Origin: GCA-2706205 sp964215955 | GTDB taxonomy: Bacteria; Bdellovibrionota; Bacteriovoracia; Bacteriovoracales; Bacteriovoracaceae | Assembly (NCBI GenBank): GCA_964215955.1 | Contig: CAXPDR010000025.1 | Coordinates: 1 to 64,000, forward strand | DNA length: 64,000 bases | Direction of reading: 5' to 3' | Part shown: one piece after another, positions 17,296 to 27,300 of the stretch | Layout: each line of letters begins with the position of its first letter | How positions within the stretch are numbered: position 1 is the stretch's first letter | The notes under the pieces: model-generated | The model's input: only the letters and a program-made list of their open reading frames with translations | Database searches by the model: none | Told to the model about the DNA's origin: nothing | Program-made: the position numbers and the translations under genes

Positions 17296-18978
17296 ATGAA
17301 TCATCCATGGTATGAAAGTTACCCTGAAGGTGTACCGCAAGAAATTAATCCAAAAGAATATTCAAGTATTGTCGATATTTTGGATCAATCATTTAAGAAA
17401 TACGCAAATAAGCCTTCTTTTACTTGTATGGGTAAAGAATTTTCCTACGGTGAGCTTGATTCTCTTAGTAAAAAGTTTGCTTCTTATCTTCAAAATAACT
17501 TAGGCCTTAAGAAAGGTTCTAAGGTTGCATTGATGATGCCCAATATTCTACAGTATCCAATTGCTCTATTCGGAGTTTTGAGGGCCGGAATGACTGCGGT
17601 AAATGTTAATCCATTATATACTGAACGGGAACTAGAACATCAATTAAAGGATTCAGAAGCAGAAGCAATTATTATTTTTAATAATAGCTGCCATATTCTT
17701 CAAGACGTTTTAAAAAATACAGCAGTAAAACATGTCATCACTACAGGAATTGGTGATCTTTTGGGATTCCCAAAAAGTTTTATTGTTAATTTTGTTATAA
17801 AGAATGTTAAGAAAATGGTTCCTGCATGGGAAATAGAAGGAAATATTAAGTTTAATGATGCTCTAGCGGCTGGCGATGAGTCTACTTTTAAGCCAGAAAC
17901 AGTGACATTGGACGATACCGCTTTTTTACAATACACAGGTGGAACAACTGGTGTTGCCAAAGGAGCTGTTTTAACTCACGGAAATATTGTTGCTAATATG
18001 ATTCAGGCCAGAGAGTGGATCAAAGAACTTATAAAAGAAGGGGAAGAAATTATTATCACTCCTCTTCCGCTTTATCATATTTTTTCTCTAACAGCTAATT
18101 GTTTTGTCTTTAGCTCAATTGGAGCAAGAAATGTTTTAATCACTAATCCAAGAGACATACCTGGATTTGTGAAAGAACTTTCTAAGTGGAAATTTTCGAC
18201 GATAACTGGTGTTAATACTTTATTCAATGCACTTTTAAACAATGAAGAGTTTAGAAATTTAGACTTTTCTTCTCTCAAATTAGCGCTTGGGGGAGGAATG
18301 GCGGTTCAAAAGGCAGTTGCTGAGAACTGGAGAAAAGTTACTAATAGACCATTAATTGAAGCTTATGGTCTTACAGAGACTTCACCTGCAGCTTGTATGA
18401 ATCCGATGGGTCTTGAAAAGTATAATGGGAAAATCGGTTTACCCATTTCTTCAACAATTGTAAAAATAATCGATGATGATGGAAATGATCTTCCTATTGG
18501 AGAGTCAGGGGAGCTATGTATAAAAGGTCCTCAAGTCATGAGTGGCTATTATAAAAGAGATGAAGAAACAGCTAAGGTTATGACTGCAGATGGCTTTTTT
18601 AAGACCGGTGATATTGCTTTTATGGATGAACAAGGCTTTTTCAAAATTGTTGATCGTAAAAAGGATATGATATTAGTTTCTGGCTTTAATGTTTATCCAA
18701 ATGAAGTAGAAGATGCAATTGTAACTCACGATGGTATTTTAGAGGCCGCTGCCATTGGTATCCCTCATGAAAAATCTGGTGAAGTTGTTAAACTTTTCAT
18801 TGTTAAGAAAGATCAAAGCTTAACTGAAAAAGACGTAATTGAATTTTCAAGAACAGTTTTAACAGGTTATAAAGTTCCAAAAATGGTTGAATTTAGAGAT
18901 GAATTACCAAAATCCAACGTTGGTAAAATCTTGAGAAAAGACCTAAGAGCAGAAGAGTTAGCAAAACGCTCAAATTAA
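17296..18978 (+). CDS. fadD: Long-chain fatty acid-CoA ligase
   Basis: ANL-superfamily acyl-CoA synthetase that activates fatty acids with ATP and CoA. The P-loop-like motif YTGGTTGVAKGAVLTH is near residue 214, the ATP-binding YGLTETSP near 352, the TGD motif in FFKTGDIAFMD near 430, and the hinge DRKKDMILVSGFNVYPNEVE near 446; the C-terminal catalytic Lys is in KSNVGKILRKDL. At 560 residues it matches E. coli-type FadD. Good ribosome site, own promoter, and an intrinsic terminator follows, so it is a single-gene unit. Confidence 0.93.
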   Translation: MNHPWYESYPEGVPQEINPKEYSSIVDILDQSFKKYANKPSFTCMGKEFSYGELDSLSKKFASYLQNNLGLKKGSKVALMMPNILQYPIALFGVLRAGMTAVNVNPLYTERELEHQLKDSEAEAIIIFNNSCHILQDVLKNTAVKHVITTGIGDLLGFPKSFIVNFVIKNVKKMVPAWEIEGNIKFNDALAAGDESTFKPETVTLDDTAFLQYTGGTTGVAKGAVLTHGNIVANMIQAREWIKELIKEGEEIIITPLPLYHIFSLTANCFVFSSIGARNVLITNPRDIPGFVKELSKWKFSTITGVNTLFNALLNNEEFRNLDFSSLKLALGGGMAVQKAVAENWRKVTNRPLIEAYGLTETSPAACMNPMGLEKYNGKIGLPISSTIVKIIDDDGNDLPIGESGELCIKGPQVMSGYYKRDEETAKVMTADGFFKTGDIAFMDEQGFFKIVDRKKDMILVSGFNVYPNEVEDAIVTHDGILEAAAIGIPHEKSGEVVKLFIVKKDQSLTEKDVIEFSRTVLTGYKVPKMVEFRDELPKSNVGKILRKDLRAEELAKRSN

Positions 18979-18996
18979 ATTAAACAAAATTCTTAT

Positions 18997-19035
18997 AAAA
19001 GGGCTTGTAGTTTATTGAATTTACAAGCCCTTTTT
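18997..19035 (+). terminator. Intrinsic terminator of fadD
   Basis: 13-bp stem AAAAGGGCTTGTA / TACAAGCCCTTTT with a 12-nt loop, followed by a T-rich tract, 18 nt after the fadD stop. Confidence 0.9.
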
Positions 19036-19093
19036 CTTTATATGCTCTTAAGAATCTTGAATTAAAATGTTAAAACTTATTAAAAAAAATTCT

Positions 19094-19120
19094 TAAGGGG
19101 CTAGAAAGATATGCCGATTA
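19094..19120 (+). promoter_or_regulatory. Sigma-28 (FliA)-like promoter of the cheA operon
   Basis: TAAG (19094-19097), 15 nt, GCCGATTA (19113-19120): close to the flagellar sigma consensus TAAA-N15-GCCGATAA, one mismatch in each box. It ends 7 nt before the cheA ATG, and no Shine-Dalgarno is present, so the transcript may be leaderless. Confidence 0.55.
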
Positions 19121-19127
19121 GTCATGT

Positions 19128-21107
19128 ATGGAAGATTTTGAAAAAGAACTCAAATTAGATTTTTTAGAAGAAGCAACCCAACTCTTGGAGAATACTGAGC
19201 AAGCTTTTTTACAGCTTGAAAATGATCTTCATAATAAAGAGTTGATAGATGAAATCTTTAGATTTGCACATAATCTTAAGGGTACATCTAGGGCCGTGGG
19301 GTTTGGTGTCGTCGCTGAATTTACCCATGAAGTTGAAAATCTTATTCTAAAAATAAAACAAGATGAGATTGAAATAAATGACGCCGTTGTCTCTGTTCTT
19401 TTAGAGTGTAACGATCATATTACTCTTATGATTGGTGATCTTAAAGATGATTTTGACACTCAATTTGAGAGTGAGGAATTATTAGCAAAGATTAAACAGG
19501 CGCTCGGTGGTGAGCTTGTTGGTGAAGAAACTGAATCAGAGGTTGTAGAAGATAATAATAATGATTTTGAAGTTGATTCTGATTTAATTAATCATGATCT
19601 TCTTGCAGAATTAGAAGCGATGGATATTCCAAAAGCAGATGCATTCGAAGAATCTAGTCTTACTCAATCTAAAGTAAGTGAACCTCAGGTAAATTCTGAG
19701 CCTGAACCTGCAGAAGTTCAAGAAAATGATGTTTTTGGAGAAATGCAAAACTTATTTGCAACCCCAGAAACACAGGCGCAAGAACTTAATAAAGTTGAAG
19801 AAAAGCCATTACCTGGCATGGCCGTATTTGAGGGAACTGAAAATGTTACTCAAATTAGTGAAGCTAAGAAAGAACCAGCTCCAACCAAAAAACCAGTTTT
19901 AAAAGATGATAAAAAAGTTGAAAAAGATGAGTCAATTAGGGTTTCACTTTCAAGAGTTGAAACTTTAAATAATTTTGTTGGAGAATTAGTGATTCTTCAA
20001 TCCGTGTTAGAGCAGCAGAAGTATGTGGCGATTAAAGATGAGTTGGCCATAAAATCAATAGGCCAGTTAAGTAAGCTTTGTAAAGAAATTCAAGATATTT
20101 CAATGTCTCTAAGAATGATTCCAGTTAAAACAACTCTTCAGAAAATGAATAGAATTGTTAGAGATACCTCAAAGACATTAAATAAAAAAGTTCAATTAAC
20201 TTTAAGAGGTGAGGAAACTGAAATCGATAAAACGGTTTTAGAACATTTAGCAGATCCACTTGTTCATATCGTAAGAAATGCAGTTGATCATGGTCTTGAA
20301 AGTACTGAAGGTCGAGTAGAAGCTGGAAAAACTGAACAAGGTAAAGTTGATATTAGTGCATATCATGAAGGTAATAATCTTGTCATCGAAGTAAGTGACG
20401 ATGGAAAGGGAATTGATCCTGATGTCATAAGAAGAAAAGCGATTGAAAAGGGTGTCTTAAATCCAAATTCCGTTGTTTCGGATCAAGAGGTTATTCAATA
20501 TATTTTCCATCCAGGATTCTCTACTAAAGATCAGGTTTCTGAAGTTTCGGGGCGTGGAGTTGGTATGGATGTAGTTAAAACAAATATAGAAAAGCTTTCA
20601 GGTGATGTTAGGGTTGATACAAGACTTGGTAAGGGAAGTACCTTTAAAATTGTTCTTCCATTAACAATGGCAATTATTGATGGAATGATTATAAAAGTTG
20701 GTGGAGAGAAATTTGTTATTCCAATTGCACAAGTGCAAGAATCACTTAAACCACATGCTGAGGATATACATTATGCTACGGGTCTTGGAGATTGCTTAAA
20801 CCTTAGAGGTAAGGTTTTACCAGTTAGAAAAATAAGCAATTTATTAAAATTAAATGAAGAACCAAAAGAAATACATGAACAAATTGTTATCATTGCAAAA
20901 AGCAAAAACGGATTAATAGCAGTTGCAGTAGATGATATTATTCAACAACAACAGGTTGTTATTAAAAAACTAGGAAATGAAATAAAAGACCAAAAAGGAT
21001 TTATGGGAAGCTCGATTTTAGGTGATGGAAAGCCAGCTTTTATTGTTGACATAGATGATTTGTGTTCTGTCAGCAAAACTAAAACAGCAGGGCGTATAGC
21101 CGCTTAA
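19128..21107 (+). CDS. cheA: Chemotaxis histidine kinase CheA
   Basis: Kinase that autophosphorylates on the HPt domain and passes phosphate to CheY/CheB-type receivers. Residues 1-105 are the HPt domain with phosphorylated His48 in FAHNLKGTS. Residues about 120-270 are an acidic, Pro/Glu-rich linker with no recognisable P2 receiver-docking domain. Then come the P3 dimerisation helices (from about 275), the HATPase with N box HIVRNAVDHG, G1 VSDDGKGID and G2 GRGVGMDVV, and a C-terminal CheW-like domain. 659 residues is normal. First gene of cheA-cheW-cheR/REC-cheB. Confidence 0.95.
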   Translation: MEDFEKELKLDFLEEATQLLENTEQAFLQLENDLHNKELIDEIFRFAHNLKGTSRAVGFGVVAEFTHEVENLILKIKQDEIEINDAVVSVLLECNDHITLMIGDLKDDFDTQFESEELLAKIKQALGGELVGEETESEVVEDNNNDFEVDSDLINHDLLAELEAMDIPKADAFEESSLTQSKVSEPQVNSEPEPAEVQENDVFGEMQNLFATPETQAQELNKVEEKPLPGMAVFEGTENVTQISEAKKEPAPTKKPVLKDDKKVEKDESIRVSLSRVETLNNFVGELVILQSVLEQQKYVAIKDELAIKSIGQLSKLCKEIQDISMSLRMIPVKTTLQKMNRIVRDTSKTLNKKVQLTLRGEETEIDKTVLEHLADPLVHIVRNAVDHGLESTEGRVEAGKTEQGKVDISAYHEGNNLVIEVSDDGKGIDPDVIRRKAIEKGVLNPNSVVSDQEVIQYIFHPGFSTKDQVSEVSGRGVGMDVVKTNIEKLSGDVRVDTRLGKGSTFKIVLPLTMAIIDGMIIKVGGEKFVIPIAQVQESLKPHAEDIHYATGLGDCLNLRGKVLPVRKISNLLKLNEEPKEIHEQIVIIAKSKNGLIAVAVDDIIQQQQVVIKKLGNEIKDQKGFMGSSILGDGKPAFIVDIDDLCSVSKTKTAGRIAA

Positions 21108-21125
21108 AAAATATTGAGGTTAAAA

Positions 21126-21623
21126 ATGAACGATTTTAATGATTTAGAAAGAGGTGAATTAGGACAACTGGATAGATTTATCGAGTTTAGTCTTGGACAA
21201 GAAGATTATGCTATACCTTTACTTATGGTAAGAGAGGTTATTTCCATTCCAGAAACGACTCCAATCCCAAAAGCTCCTAAGCATTTTATTGGCCTTATGA
21301 ATCTGCGTGGACAAGTTATATCTATTGTGGATTTAAGAAATAAATTAAATATTAAACCCAATGAAGAGCCTGTTGATAACGCTGTTATCATTGTGGACTT
21401 TCAAGGTATGAATATAGGAATTGTCGTTGATTCTATAAATAAAGTTCTTGCCTTTTCTAGAGCCGAAATTCAAGAGATGCCTGAATTACAATCTCAAGTA
21501 CGTTCTGATTATATTCTCGGAGTCTATAAAAAAGACGATGGTTTAACCGTATTGCTAGACATCGCGAAATGTTTAGATGTTAAAGATTTCAATGTTTTGA
21601 AATCGGTTAGTAAAGCAGCATAA
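21126..21623 (+). CDS. cheW: Chemotaxis coupling protein CheW
   Basis: Scaffold that links chemoreceptors to CheA. CheW hallmarks are present: IEFSLGQEDYAIPLLMVREVISIPETTPIPKAPKHFIGLMNLRGQVISIVDLR, then the second lobe ending with LLDIAKCL. I start at ATG 21126, which has TGAGGT 8 nt upstream; a TTG at 21114 would add four residues. The intergenic distance to cheA is 18 nt. One conserved feature is the NLRG loop that contacts receptors. Confidence 0.95.
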   Translation: MNDFNDLERGELGQLDRFIEFSLGQEDYAIPLLMVREVISIPETTPIPKAPKHFIGLMNLRGQVISIVDLRNKLNIKPNEEPVDNAVIIVDFQGMNIGIVVDSINKVLAFSRAEIQEMPELQSQVRSDYILGVYKKDDGLTVLLDIAKCLDVKDFNVLKSVSKAA

Positions 21624-21654
21624 TTTAACTTTAATATATTAGGAGGGAGTTGCT

Positions 21655-23532
21655 ATGGGTGCAGCTTTAGAGCAAAATAATGATTTAAAAGCATTAATTC
21701 AGTACGCGATTGAAATTGTATCAAAAGCTTCTGGTAACGTATTCACAGAGCAACATCACTTTCTGATCGAAACTAAAATTAGAAAAAGGATGATGGATCT
21801 AGATATTATTGAACCCTCTGATTATTTATCTTACTTAAAGGTTCACGAAAAAGAAGAAAATGATTATTTTGTAAGTGAACTTACAACACATTATACCTTT
21901 TTCTTTAGGGAATTTCGTCATTTTGAATACCTCCAATTGAATTTAACCAAGATTATAAAAGATGTAAGAGCTAGAGGTGAGAATAAAATTAAAATACTTT
22001 GTCTTGCCTGTTCTCGGGGACAAGAACCTTATTCTCTGGCCATGTTTTTTGATTTTCATTTAAAACAAATGGGCATCTCTGATGTATCCTTTGAAATTGA
22101 AGGTACCGATATTGATAAAGCCTCTGTAGCAGTAGCGAATAATGGTGTTTATAAATTTAATGATATTAAATCTATTCCAATGAAGTACTTATCGAATCAT
22201 TGGCAACGAGGAAAAGGTGAGATAGCAGAGTTTGTAAAAGTTAAAGAATCTCTTAAGAAACATTGTTCTTTTCGCTTTGGAAATATACAAAAATTACATG
22301 ATGAGCTTAACACAAAGTATGATATTATTTTCTGTCGAAATGTGTTTATTTACTTTTCCGAAGATCAAATTAAAAAAATAGGAAAAGATATTCTAGACCA
22401 CTTGCAACCAACAGGACTATTCTTTACAGGTGTTTCTGAGTCTCTAACAGCTATGGATCTTCCTATAGAAGTTCATGGACCATCTGTTTACTCACACAGA
22501 AATGTTGTAGAAGCAGAAACAGTTGAAGATATGAAAGAGTATGAAGAAGCTCTACATATTCCTCATCAACCTAGTTTCGTTGAACTACCAAATCCTTTAA
22601 AAGTATTATGTGTAGATGATTCAAAGATCATTTTATCTTTAATGAAAAAAATCTTTGCAGCCAATCCTGGTTATGAAGTTGTAGGTACTGCTGAGAATGG
22701 TCAGGAAGCGGAAGAGTTTTTGAAAAATAATGAAGTTGATATCATGACTTTAGATATTCACATGCCTGTAATGGACGGTTTAAGTTACTTAAAGAAGAAT
22801 TATAATGAAAGCCATCCTCCAGTTGTAATCGTATCATCTGTTTCTAGAGAAGATGCTTTTAAGGCAATGGAAGGATTAAGATTAGGAGCTTCTGATTATA
22901 TTGAAAAGCCTTCTTTGGAAGACTTTATGATTAAAGGTGATGAGATTTGTACTAAGTTAAGAGTTGCTGCTCTTGAAAAATTGACAGGTCATTCAGAAGT
23001 TGTCTTTACTGATATCGATAGAGAGTTTTCAAGCAAAGAGCTTACAAATCCTGAAGAATATTTTTATGGAATGTATGCACATTGGTCAAATAAGAAGAAA
23101 ATTTATCATATTCTCAAAGAAATTAATAATGACACATCCTGGCCTGCATCTTATGTGATGCTTGAAGGTGCTTACAATATTTTAGATTCGGTAATAGATG
23201 AGATGAAAGCAGATCTTCCTCTTTTAAATATTGAAAAATTAGAAGTGGGTAAGGTCGAAAATAAGCCTAACACAGTATATGTTGGGGATTTTAAAAATAA
23301 TGTTGAAAAGGTTTATGCTTTTAATAGTGGAAAAAAATCATCTTTAATCGTTTTAGGGCAACACTCTGATTATGCAAGTGAGGTTATTCACAAAATTAAT
23401 GCTATGAATGTTTTATTAGATGATGTCAACTTCAATCAAAGTGGATCTTCTAGTAATTTGCAAGACTATGCAGTAGATAGTGGACCATTTACTAGTTTTG
23501 CTTATCAAGCAAAATATTTTTTATTGAAGTAA
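21655..23532 (+). CDS. cheR: CheR methyltransferase fused to a receiver domain and an unknown C-terminal domain
   Basis: Residues 1-285 are a CheR chemoreceptor methyltransferase: an N-terminal helical region, then a SAM-binding KILCLACSRGQEPYSLAMF and FCRNVFIYFSEDQ. Residues about 318-440 are a CheY-like receiver: acidic pair VDDS, phospho-accepting Asp in TLDIHMPVMDG and conserved Lys in IEKPS. The last 155 residues have no family I recognise; VYVGDFKNN...SLIVLG...SDYASEVIHKINAM faintly recalls CheD. A receiver on CheR is unusual and would allow CheA to control receptor methylation as well as CheB-driven demethylation. Strong ribosome site AGGAGGG. Confidence 0.88.
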   Translation: MGAALEQNNDLKALIQYAIEIVSKASGNVFTEQHHFLIETKIRKRMMDLDIIEPSDYLSYLKVHEKEENDYFVSELTTHYTFFFREFRHFEYLQLNLTKIIKDVRARGENKIKILCLACSRGQEPYSLAMFFDFHLKQMGISDVSFEIEGTDIDKASVAVANNGVYKFNDIKSIPMKYLSNHWQRGKGEIAEFVKVKESLKKHCSFRFGNIQKLHDELNTKYDIIFCRNVFIYFSEDQIKKIGKDILDHLQPTGLFFTGVSESLTAMDLPIEVHGPSVYSHRNVVEAETVEDMKEYEEALHIPHQPSFVELPNPLKVLCVDDSKIILSLMKKIFAANPGYEVVGTAENGQEAEEFLKNNEVDIMTLDIHMPVMDGLSYLKKNYNESHPPVVIVSSVSREDAFKAMEGLRLGASDYIEKPSLEDFMIKGDEICTKLRVAALEKLTGHSEVVFTDIDREFSSKELTNPEEYFYGMYAHWSNKKKIYHILKEINNDTSWPASYVMLEGAYNILDSVIDEMKADLPLLNIEKLEVGKVENKPNTVYVGDFKNNVEKVYAFNSGKKSSLIVLGQHSDYASEVIHKINAMNVLLDDVNFNQSGSSSNLQDYAVDSGPFTSFAYQAKYFLLK

Positions 23533-23551
23533 TAGGGATTTGGAAAGTCGT

Positions 23552-24955
23552 ATGAAAATATTTGATAAGAATAACACTCAAGTTTTAGAACAAAGTATAA
23601 AAGATGATGTCTTTGTTGCAGCTCAGTCTGAAAATGGGGCCTGTGCAATTATTGAAAACGTGGACAATATTAATGCGGATGTTTTAGAACAAATGAAAAA
23701 TTCTGTTCAAGCTGAAATTGTGAAAATCGTAGGTAAACAGAGTGATTTTGATATTATTAAGCCTGCTCTTTCTATGATTTTTGAAAATGTAAAATTTGTT
23801 CAAAGAGAAACGGAATACCAAATATTCTTTAATCCTAGTGAAAAAATTATAAGAGCTTCAAAATCGGTAGTAAAAAAGCCAGTAGAAAGTAAAGTAGAAG
23901 AAATTCAAAAAACAGTTAGGGTACTGGTTGTAGATGACTCTACTACCATTTGTAATTTATTAACAAAAATAATGAGCCTCTCTCCACATATTGAAGTTGT
24001 AGGTACTATTAATAATCCTCTGGAGGCAGATCAGGCCATAATCGACTTAAAACCGGATGTGGTAACACTAGATATACATATGCCACATTTAAACGGTGTT
24101 GAATTATTAAAACAAATTTCACCAAAACATAAAATACCTTGCATTATGATTAGTTCAATTAGTATGCAAGAAGGGCCTTTAGTATTAGAAGCCCTTGACT
24201 CTGGTGCTGTTGATTATATTCAAAAACCAGATATGTCGAATTTTGCTGCAATTGCGAATGAAATTAATACAAAGCTTATCAGTGCTTCAAAAGCACATTT
24301 TGTGAAGGAGAAAACTAATCCTTTTGCTCAAAAAGCAAGTTCTAGTGATGTAGAATTAGATAACAATCTTATTCTCATCGGTGCTTCTACAGGTGGGACT
24401 CGTGCATTAAAAGAAGTTTTAGACAATCTTCCAGATACTATTCCTCCTGTACTAATAGTTCAGCATATTCCAGCTGAGTTTTCTAAAGCATTTGCGGAAA
24501 GGCTTGATAGAACTACAAAATTTAAAGTAAAAGAAGCTGTGGATGGAGATTTAGTTGTTTCCAACCAAGTCTTAGTAGCACCTGGAGGAACTCAAATGAA
24601 GTTTGTCCATAAGGGGGGACTTATGAAGGTTGAAATTAATGATGATGCCCCAGTGAATAGGTTTAAACCTTCTGTCGACTACCTTTTTGATTCAGTGTCA
24701 AACTCTACTGTTGAAAAAAATATTGTAGCTGCCATATTCACAGGAATGGGAAAAGATGGTGCAGAAGGTATGAAACGCCTAAAGGCGAGTAAAAATGCTA
24801 AGACTATGGCCCAAAATGAAGAGACTTCAGTAGTTTTTGGTATGCCAAAAGAAGCCATTAGAATTGGAGCCGCTGATAATGTGGTGGCCTTATGTGATGC
24901 TGCCAATATGCTTATGGAGTCTTGTAGAATTGAACCTTCTAAGAAGGCTCAATAG
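23552..24955 (+). CDS. cheB: Chemotaxis protein-glutamate methylesterase CheB with N-terminal extension
   Basis: Receiver domain (about residues 125-245) with VVDDST, phospho-Asp in TLDIHMPHLNG and Lys in IQKPD. A methylesterase domain follows with the catalytic Ser in GASTGGT, His in QHIPAEF and Asp in GMGKDGAEG. The first 115 residues precede the receiver, which normal CheB lacks. Part of this extension (VKFVQRETEYQIFFNPSEKII) is reminiscent of the last CheD strand, so a decayed CheD-like domain is possible. I use ATG 23552 with GGAAAG just upstream; a TTG at 23540 is an alternative. Last gene of the chemotaxis operon. Confidence 0.92.
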   Translation: MKIFDKNNTQVLEQSIKDDVFVAAQSENGACAIIENVDNINADVLEQMKNSVQAEIVKIVGKQSDFDIIKPALSMIFENVKFVQRETEYQIFFNPSEKIIRASKSVVKKPVESKVEEIQKTVRVLVVDDSTTICNLLTKIMSLSPHIEVVGTINNPLEADQAIIDLKPDVVTLDIHMPHLNGVELLKQISPKHKIPCIMISSISMQEGPLVLEALDSGAVDYIQKPDMSNFAAIANEINTKLISASKAHFVKEKTNPFAQKASSSDVELDNNLILIGASTGGTRALKEVLDNLPDTIPPVLIVQHIPAEFSKAFAERLDRTTKFKVKEAVDGDLVVSNQVLVAPGGTQMKFVHKGGLMKVEINDDAPVNRFKPSVDYLFDSVSNSTVEKNIVAAIFTGMGKDGAEGMKRLKASKNAKTMAQNEETSVVFGMPKEAIRIGAADNVVALCDAANMLMESCRIEPSKKAQ

Positions 24956-24994
24956 GTCGCAAATGACACAAATGAATGTCTAAAATAAAAGTTT

Positions 24995-25027
24995 AACCCT
25001 ATGTAATTACATAGGGTTTGTTTTTTT
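24995..25027 (+). terminator. Intrinsic terminator of the chemotaxis operon
   Basis: Perfect palindrome AACCCTATGTAA / TTACATAGGGTT followed by TGTTTTTTT, 40 nt after cheB. Confidence 0.9.
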
Positions 25028-25055
25028 AAGGGATCGTAATTTATAATATATGTAT

Positions 25056-27194
25056 ATGAAATATCTTAGTATCTTTATTATTTTTATGACTTCTTCAGTT
25101 CTCGCTGAAAATGTGAATCAAAAAGAATTAAACACATTCCTAGAAGCAATAAAAGAAAAAGAGGATGAAGAACTTCTCATTGCTTCAGACCAATTTAAAG
25201 ATTGTAAGGTACAATTAGATAACTTTAGAAAAGACTCCGCTGGCAGTGACTCCGATGGAACTAATAAACAAAAACTTCAAGACTGTATTGCTGATAAAAT
25301 AATGGGGGATCCTAACGCTGAAGGAGCAGACGAAAAACTTTTGCAAATTGCCAAAAATCTCTCTCTTTCATCTTATAATCCAGAGGCCTCCAAAACCTCT
25401 AAAAGTATTAGAGATTATTTATCCAAAAGAATAAGAACAGCAATTTATGGAAAAGGCCATGATGATCCAAGAAAAAAACTCAAAGAAATGCAACATGTAG
25501 ATCATGATGTATTCTATCAACTCTATGCTGAGCAAATTGGTAAAAATACCCTTTTGGAAGTTTCTAGATATTGTCTTGAAAATTTTGGATTAGAAAAACC
25601 AGAACAGTTTTTATTTCTTAAAGAAATTGAATTAACAAGTGAAGAAGGTAAAACTAATACGGGGTTTGGTTATACAGCAGTCGATAATGGCATTGTGGAA
25701 ACACAAGAATTCAAAGACGCTAAGGAGAAGGGAAGTTTTGAACTTTCAAAAAAATATACCCTTGGAATTGATGATAAGAGTCTAGATACGAAGCTTCTAG
25801 CTTATGAAACAGCAGCAAATTCTAGTCTCTCAGATTTATGGAAAAACCAAAAGACTAAAATTAAAGAGTATCGAGTATGTAATCTTCCAACAAAAGATCA
25901 ATGTGATCGTAAATTTACTGAGGATAAGAAAAAAACTGATTATAGAAGCATCTACTTGGCAACGGAATTAAAAAACTTAGAGTTTAAATTAGCATCAAAA
26001 GATCCAGAAAAGAAACTTATAAAATCCAGATACAGTTTGTGTGCAGGTAATATTCTATCTAATATGTGTGAAATTTATAAGTGTAATAACGTCTATAATG
26101 AAAATACTCCAGAAAATCAAAAGAAACAATGTGAGGTTTTTGGCATCGATAAGTTTAGTGAAATTAAAGAAGATGCAACTAACTCTGAGCTTGTTTCTCT
26201 TAAGTCTAAAAATAAAAAAGGTTTTATAGCGTGTAATATAATGGGAAGGCTTGAAGAATACAGAAATGTCTTAAAAGGGATTAAGGTTATCCAAGAAGAT
26301 AATAAATCCTTACTTGTAAAATCTGGCTTCAACTTAGAAGGAAGAAAGGTCTATAAGAGTACTGGTGGGAAAAACTCTATTGATCAGCTTACATCCGTAA
26401 GTTCTGATGATCTTATTACGGGGGTGGAAGAATTTAAAAATTCAGAAGATAATGCCGCTAAACTGAAGGAGCAATGTCTCGAAGGAAGTTATTTCGATGA
26501 AGGAGGTTATACTTTAAAAGAAGGTGCTCTTGATGATCCAAACTGTAAAATTCTTATCTCCAATATGGATCAGGCTAAACTAGGAGTTATTCAAATGGAT
26601 ACTGAAGCCAAAACCAAGTTGAAAGAACAAGAACTTGATAAGCTTGGTGAAATGGATAATCCCGAAGAACTAAAAGAGTATCTAATTAAGAATGGCATGG
26701 ATAAATACGTTGATCGTCTAGAAGATTTAGAACCAAAAGATCTGGTTGAAATCATAAAACAAGACTTTAAAGCCAAAAGGATGGCGATGATTGATAATTT
26801 ATATTCTAGATTTGAAAAAGAAAGAAAAATTAAAACTGGTGATACACAAGATGAAGATGAGAAAATTCAAATAAAAAATGATATCGCTAATCAAACTATT
26901 GCTGATGTTGAGGTCCATAAAAAAAGGGTTGAAACATTATTTGAATATTCTAATATTGTAAGCTCATACCTGGAGATTAAAAATAAGGAAACTGGTGAAA
27001 CTCTAGGGTCTAATGCTATTGGAAGAAAAGTTGAACTCGATTCAAATGAAGAATTAAAGCAAAATGGTTATTTTAGTTCCGAAGAACAATCAGGTGGTGC
27101 TAGTGGTTCACTTGATTATTTATCAGCTCTGGATAGCATCTTACAAACGAATAAACCCAAAGCGGATGGTGATGACCAAAATTCAACTCCATAG
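25056..27194 (+). CDS. Large exported alpha-helical protein of unknown function
   Basis: Signal peptide MKYLSIFIIFMTSSVLA, then about 690 residues that are strongly charged and helical, with many Lys/Glu-rich segments of coiled-coil character (particularly 510-640) and scattered Cys residues (DCKVQ, LQDCI, CLENF, CNLPTKDQC, CAGNIL, CEIYKC). The paired Cys suggest disulfides in the periplasm or outside. I recognise no domain. The ATG at 25056 gives a clean signal peptide; an ATG two codons upstream (25050) is equally open. Single-gene unit after a terminator. Confidence 0.6.
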   Translation: MKYLSIFIIFMTSSVLAENVNQKELNTFLEAIKEKEDEELLIASDQFKDCKVQLDNFRKDSAGSDSDGTNKQKLQDCIADKIMGDPNAEGADEKLLQIAKNLSLSSYNPEASKTSKSIRDYLSKRIRTAIYGKGHDDPRKKLKEMQHVDHDVFYQLYAEQIGKNTLLEVSRYCLENFGLEKPEQFLFLKEIELTSEEGKTNTGFGYTAVDNGIVETQEFKDAKEKGSFELSKKYTLGIDDKSLDTKLLAYETAANSSLSDLWKNQKTKIKEYRVCNLPTKDQCDRKFTEDKKKTDYRSIYLATELKNLEFKLASKDPEKKLIKSRYSLCAGNILSNMCEIYKCNNVYNENTPENQKKQCEVFGIDKFSEIKEDATNSELVSLKSKNKKGFIACNIMGRLEEYRNVLKGIKVIQEDNKSLLVKSGFNLEGRKVYKSTGGKNSIDQLTSVSSDDLITGVEEFKNSEDNAAKLKEQCLEGSYFDEGGYTLKEGALDDPNCKILISNMDQAKLGVIQMDTEAKTKLKEQELDKLGEMDNPEELKEYLIKNGMDKYVDRLEDLEPKDLVEIIKQDFKAKRMAMIDNLYSRFEKERKIKTGDTQDEDEKIQIKNDIANQTIADVEVHKKRVETLFEYSNIVSSYLEIKNKETGETLGSNAIGRKVELDSNEELKQNGYFSSEEQSGGASGSLDYLSALDSILQTNKPKADGDDQNSTP

Positions 27195-27195
27195 A

Positions 27196-27214
27196 GTGTC
27201 TAAGTTTTAGACAC
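27196..27214. repeat. Palindrome GTGTCTAA-GTT-TTAGACAC just after a stop codon
   Basis: Perfect 8-bp inverted repeat with a 3-nt loop, starting 2 nt after the stop of the large helical protein. There is no T-run. A related motif follows the gene ending at 31330. Confidence 0.5.
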
Positions 27215-27300
27215 CGATCTATAACCTTTTCAGTCAAACCCAAATCTCAAAGTAAATATTCTATTATAAGTAAGTAAATCTTAAATTAAGTGGAGGCTTA

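Noticed and set aside
17700..17960. Minus-strand frame inside fadD
   Set aside because: Antisense shadow with no ribosome site; the fadD frame shows family motifs throughout.
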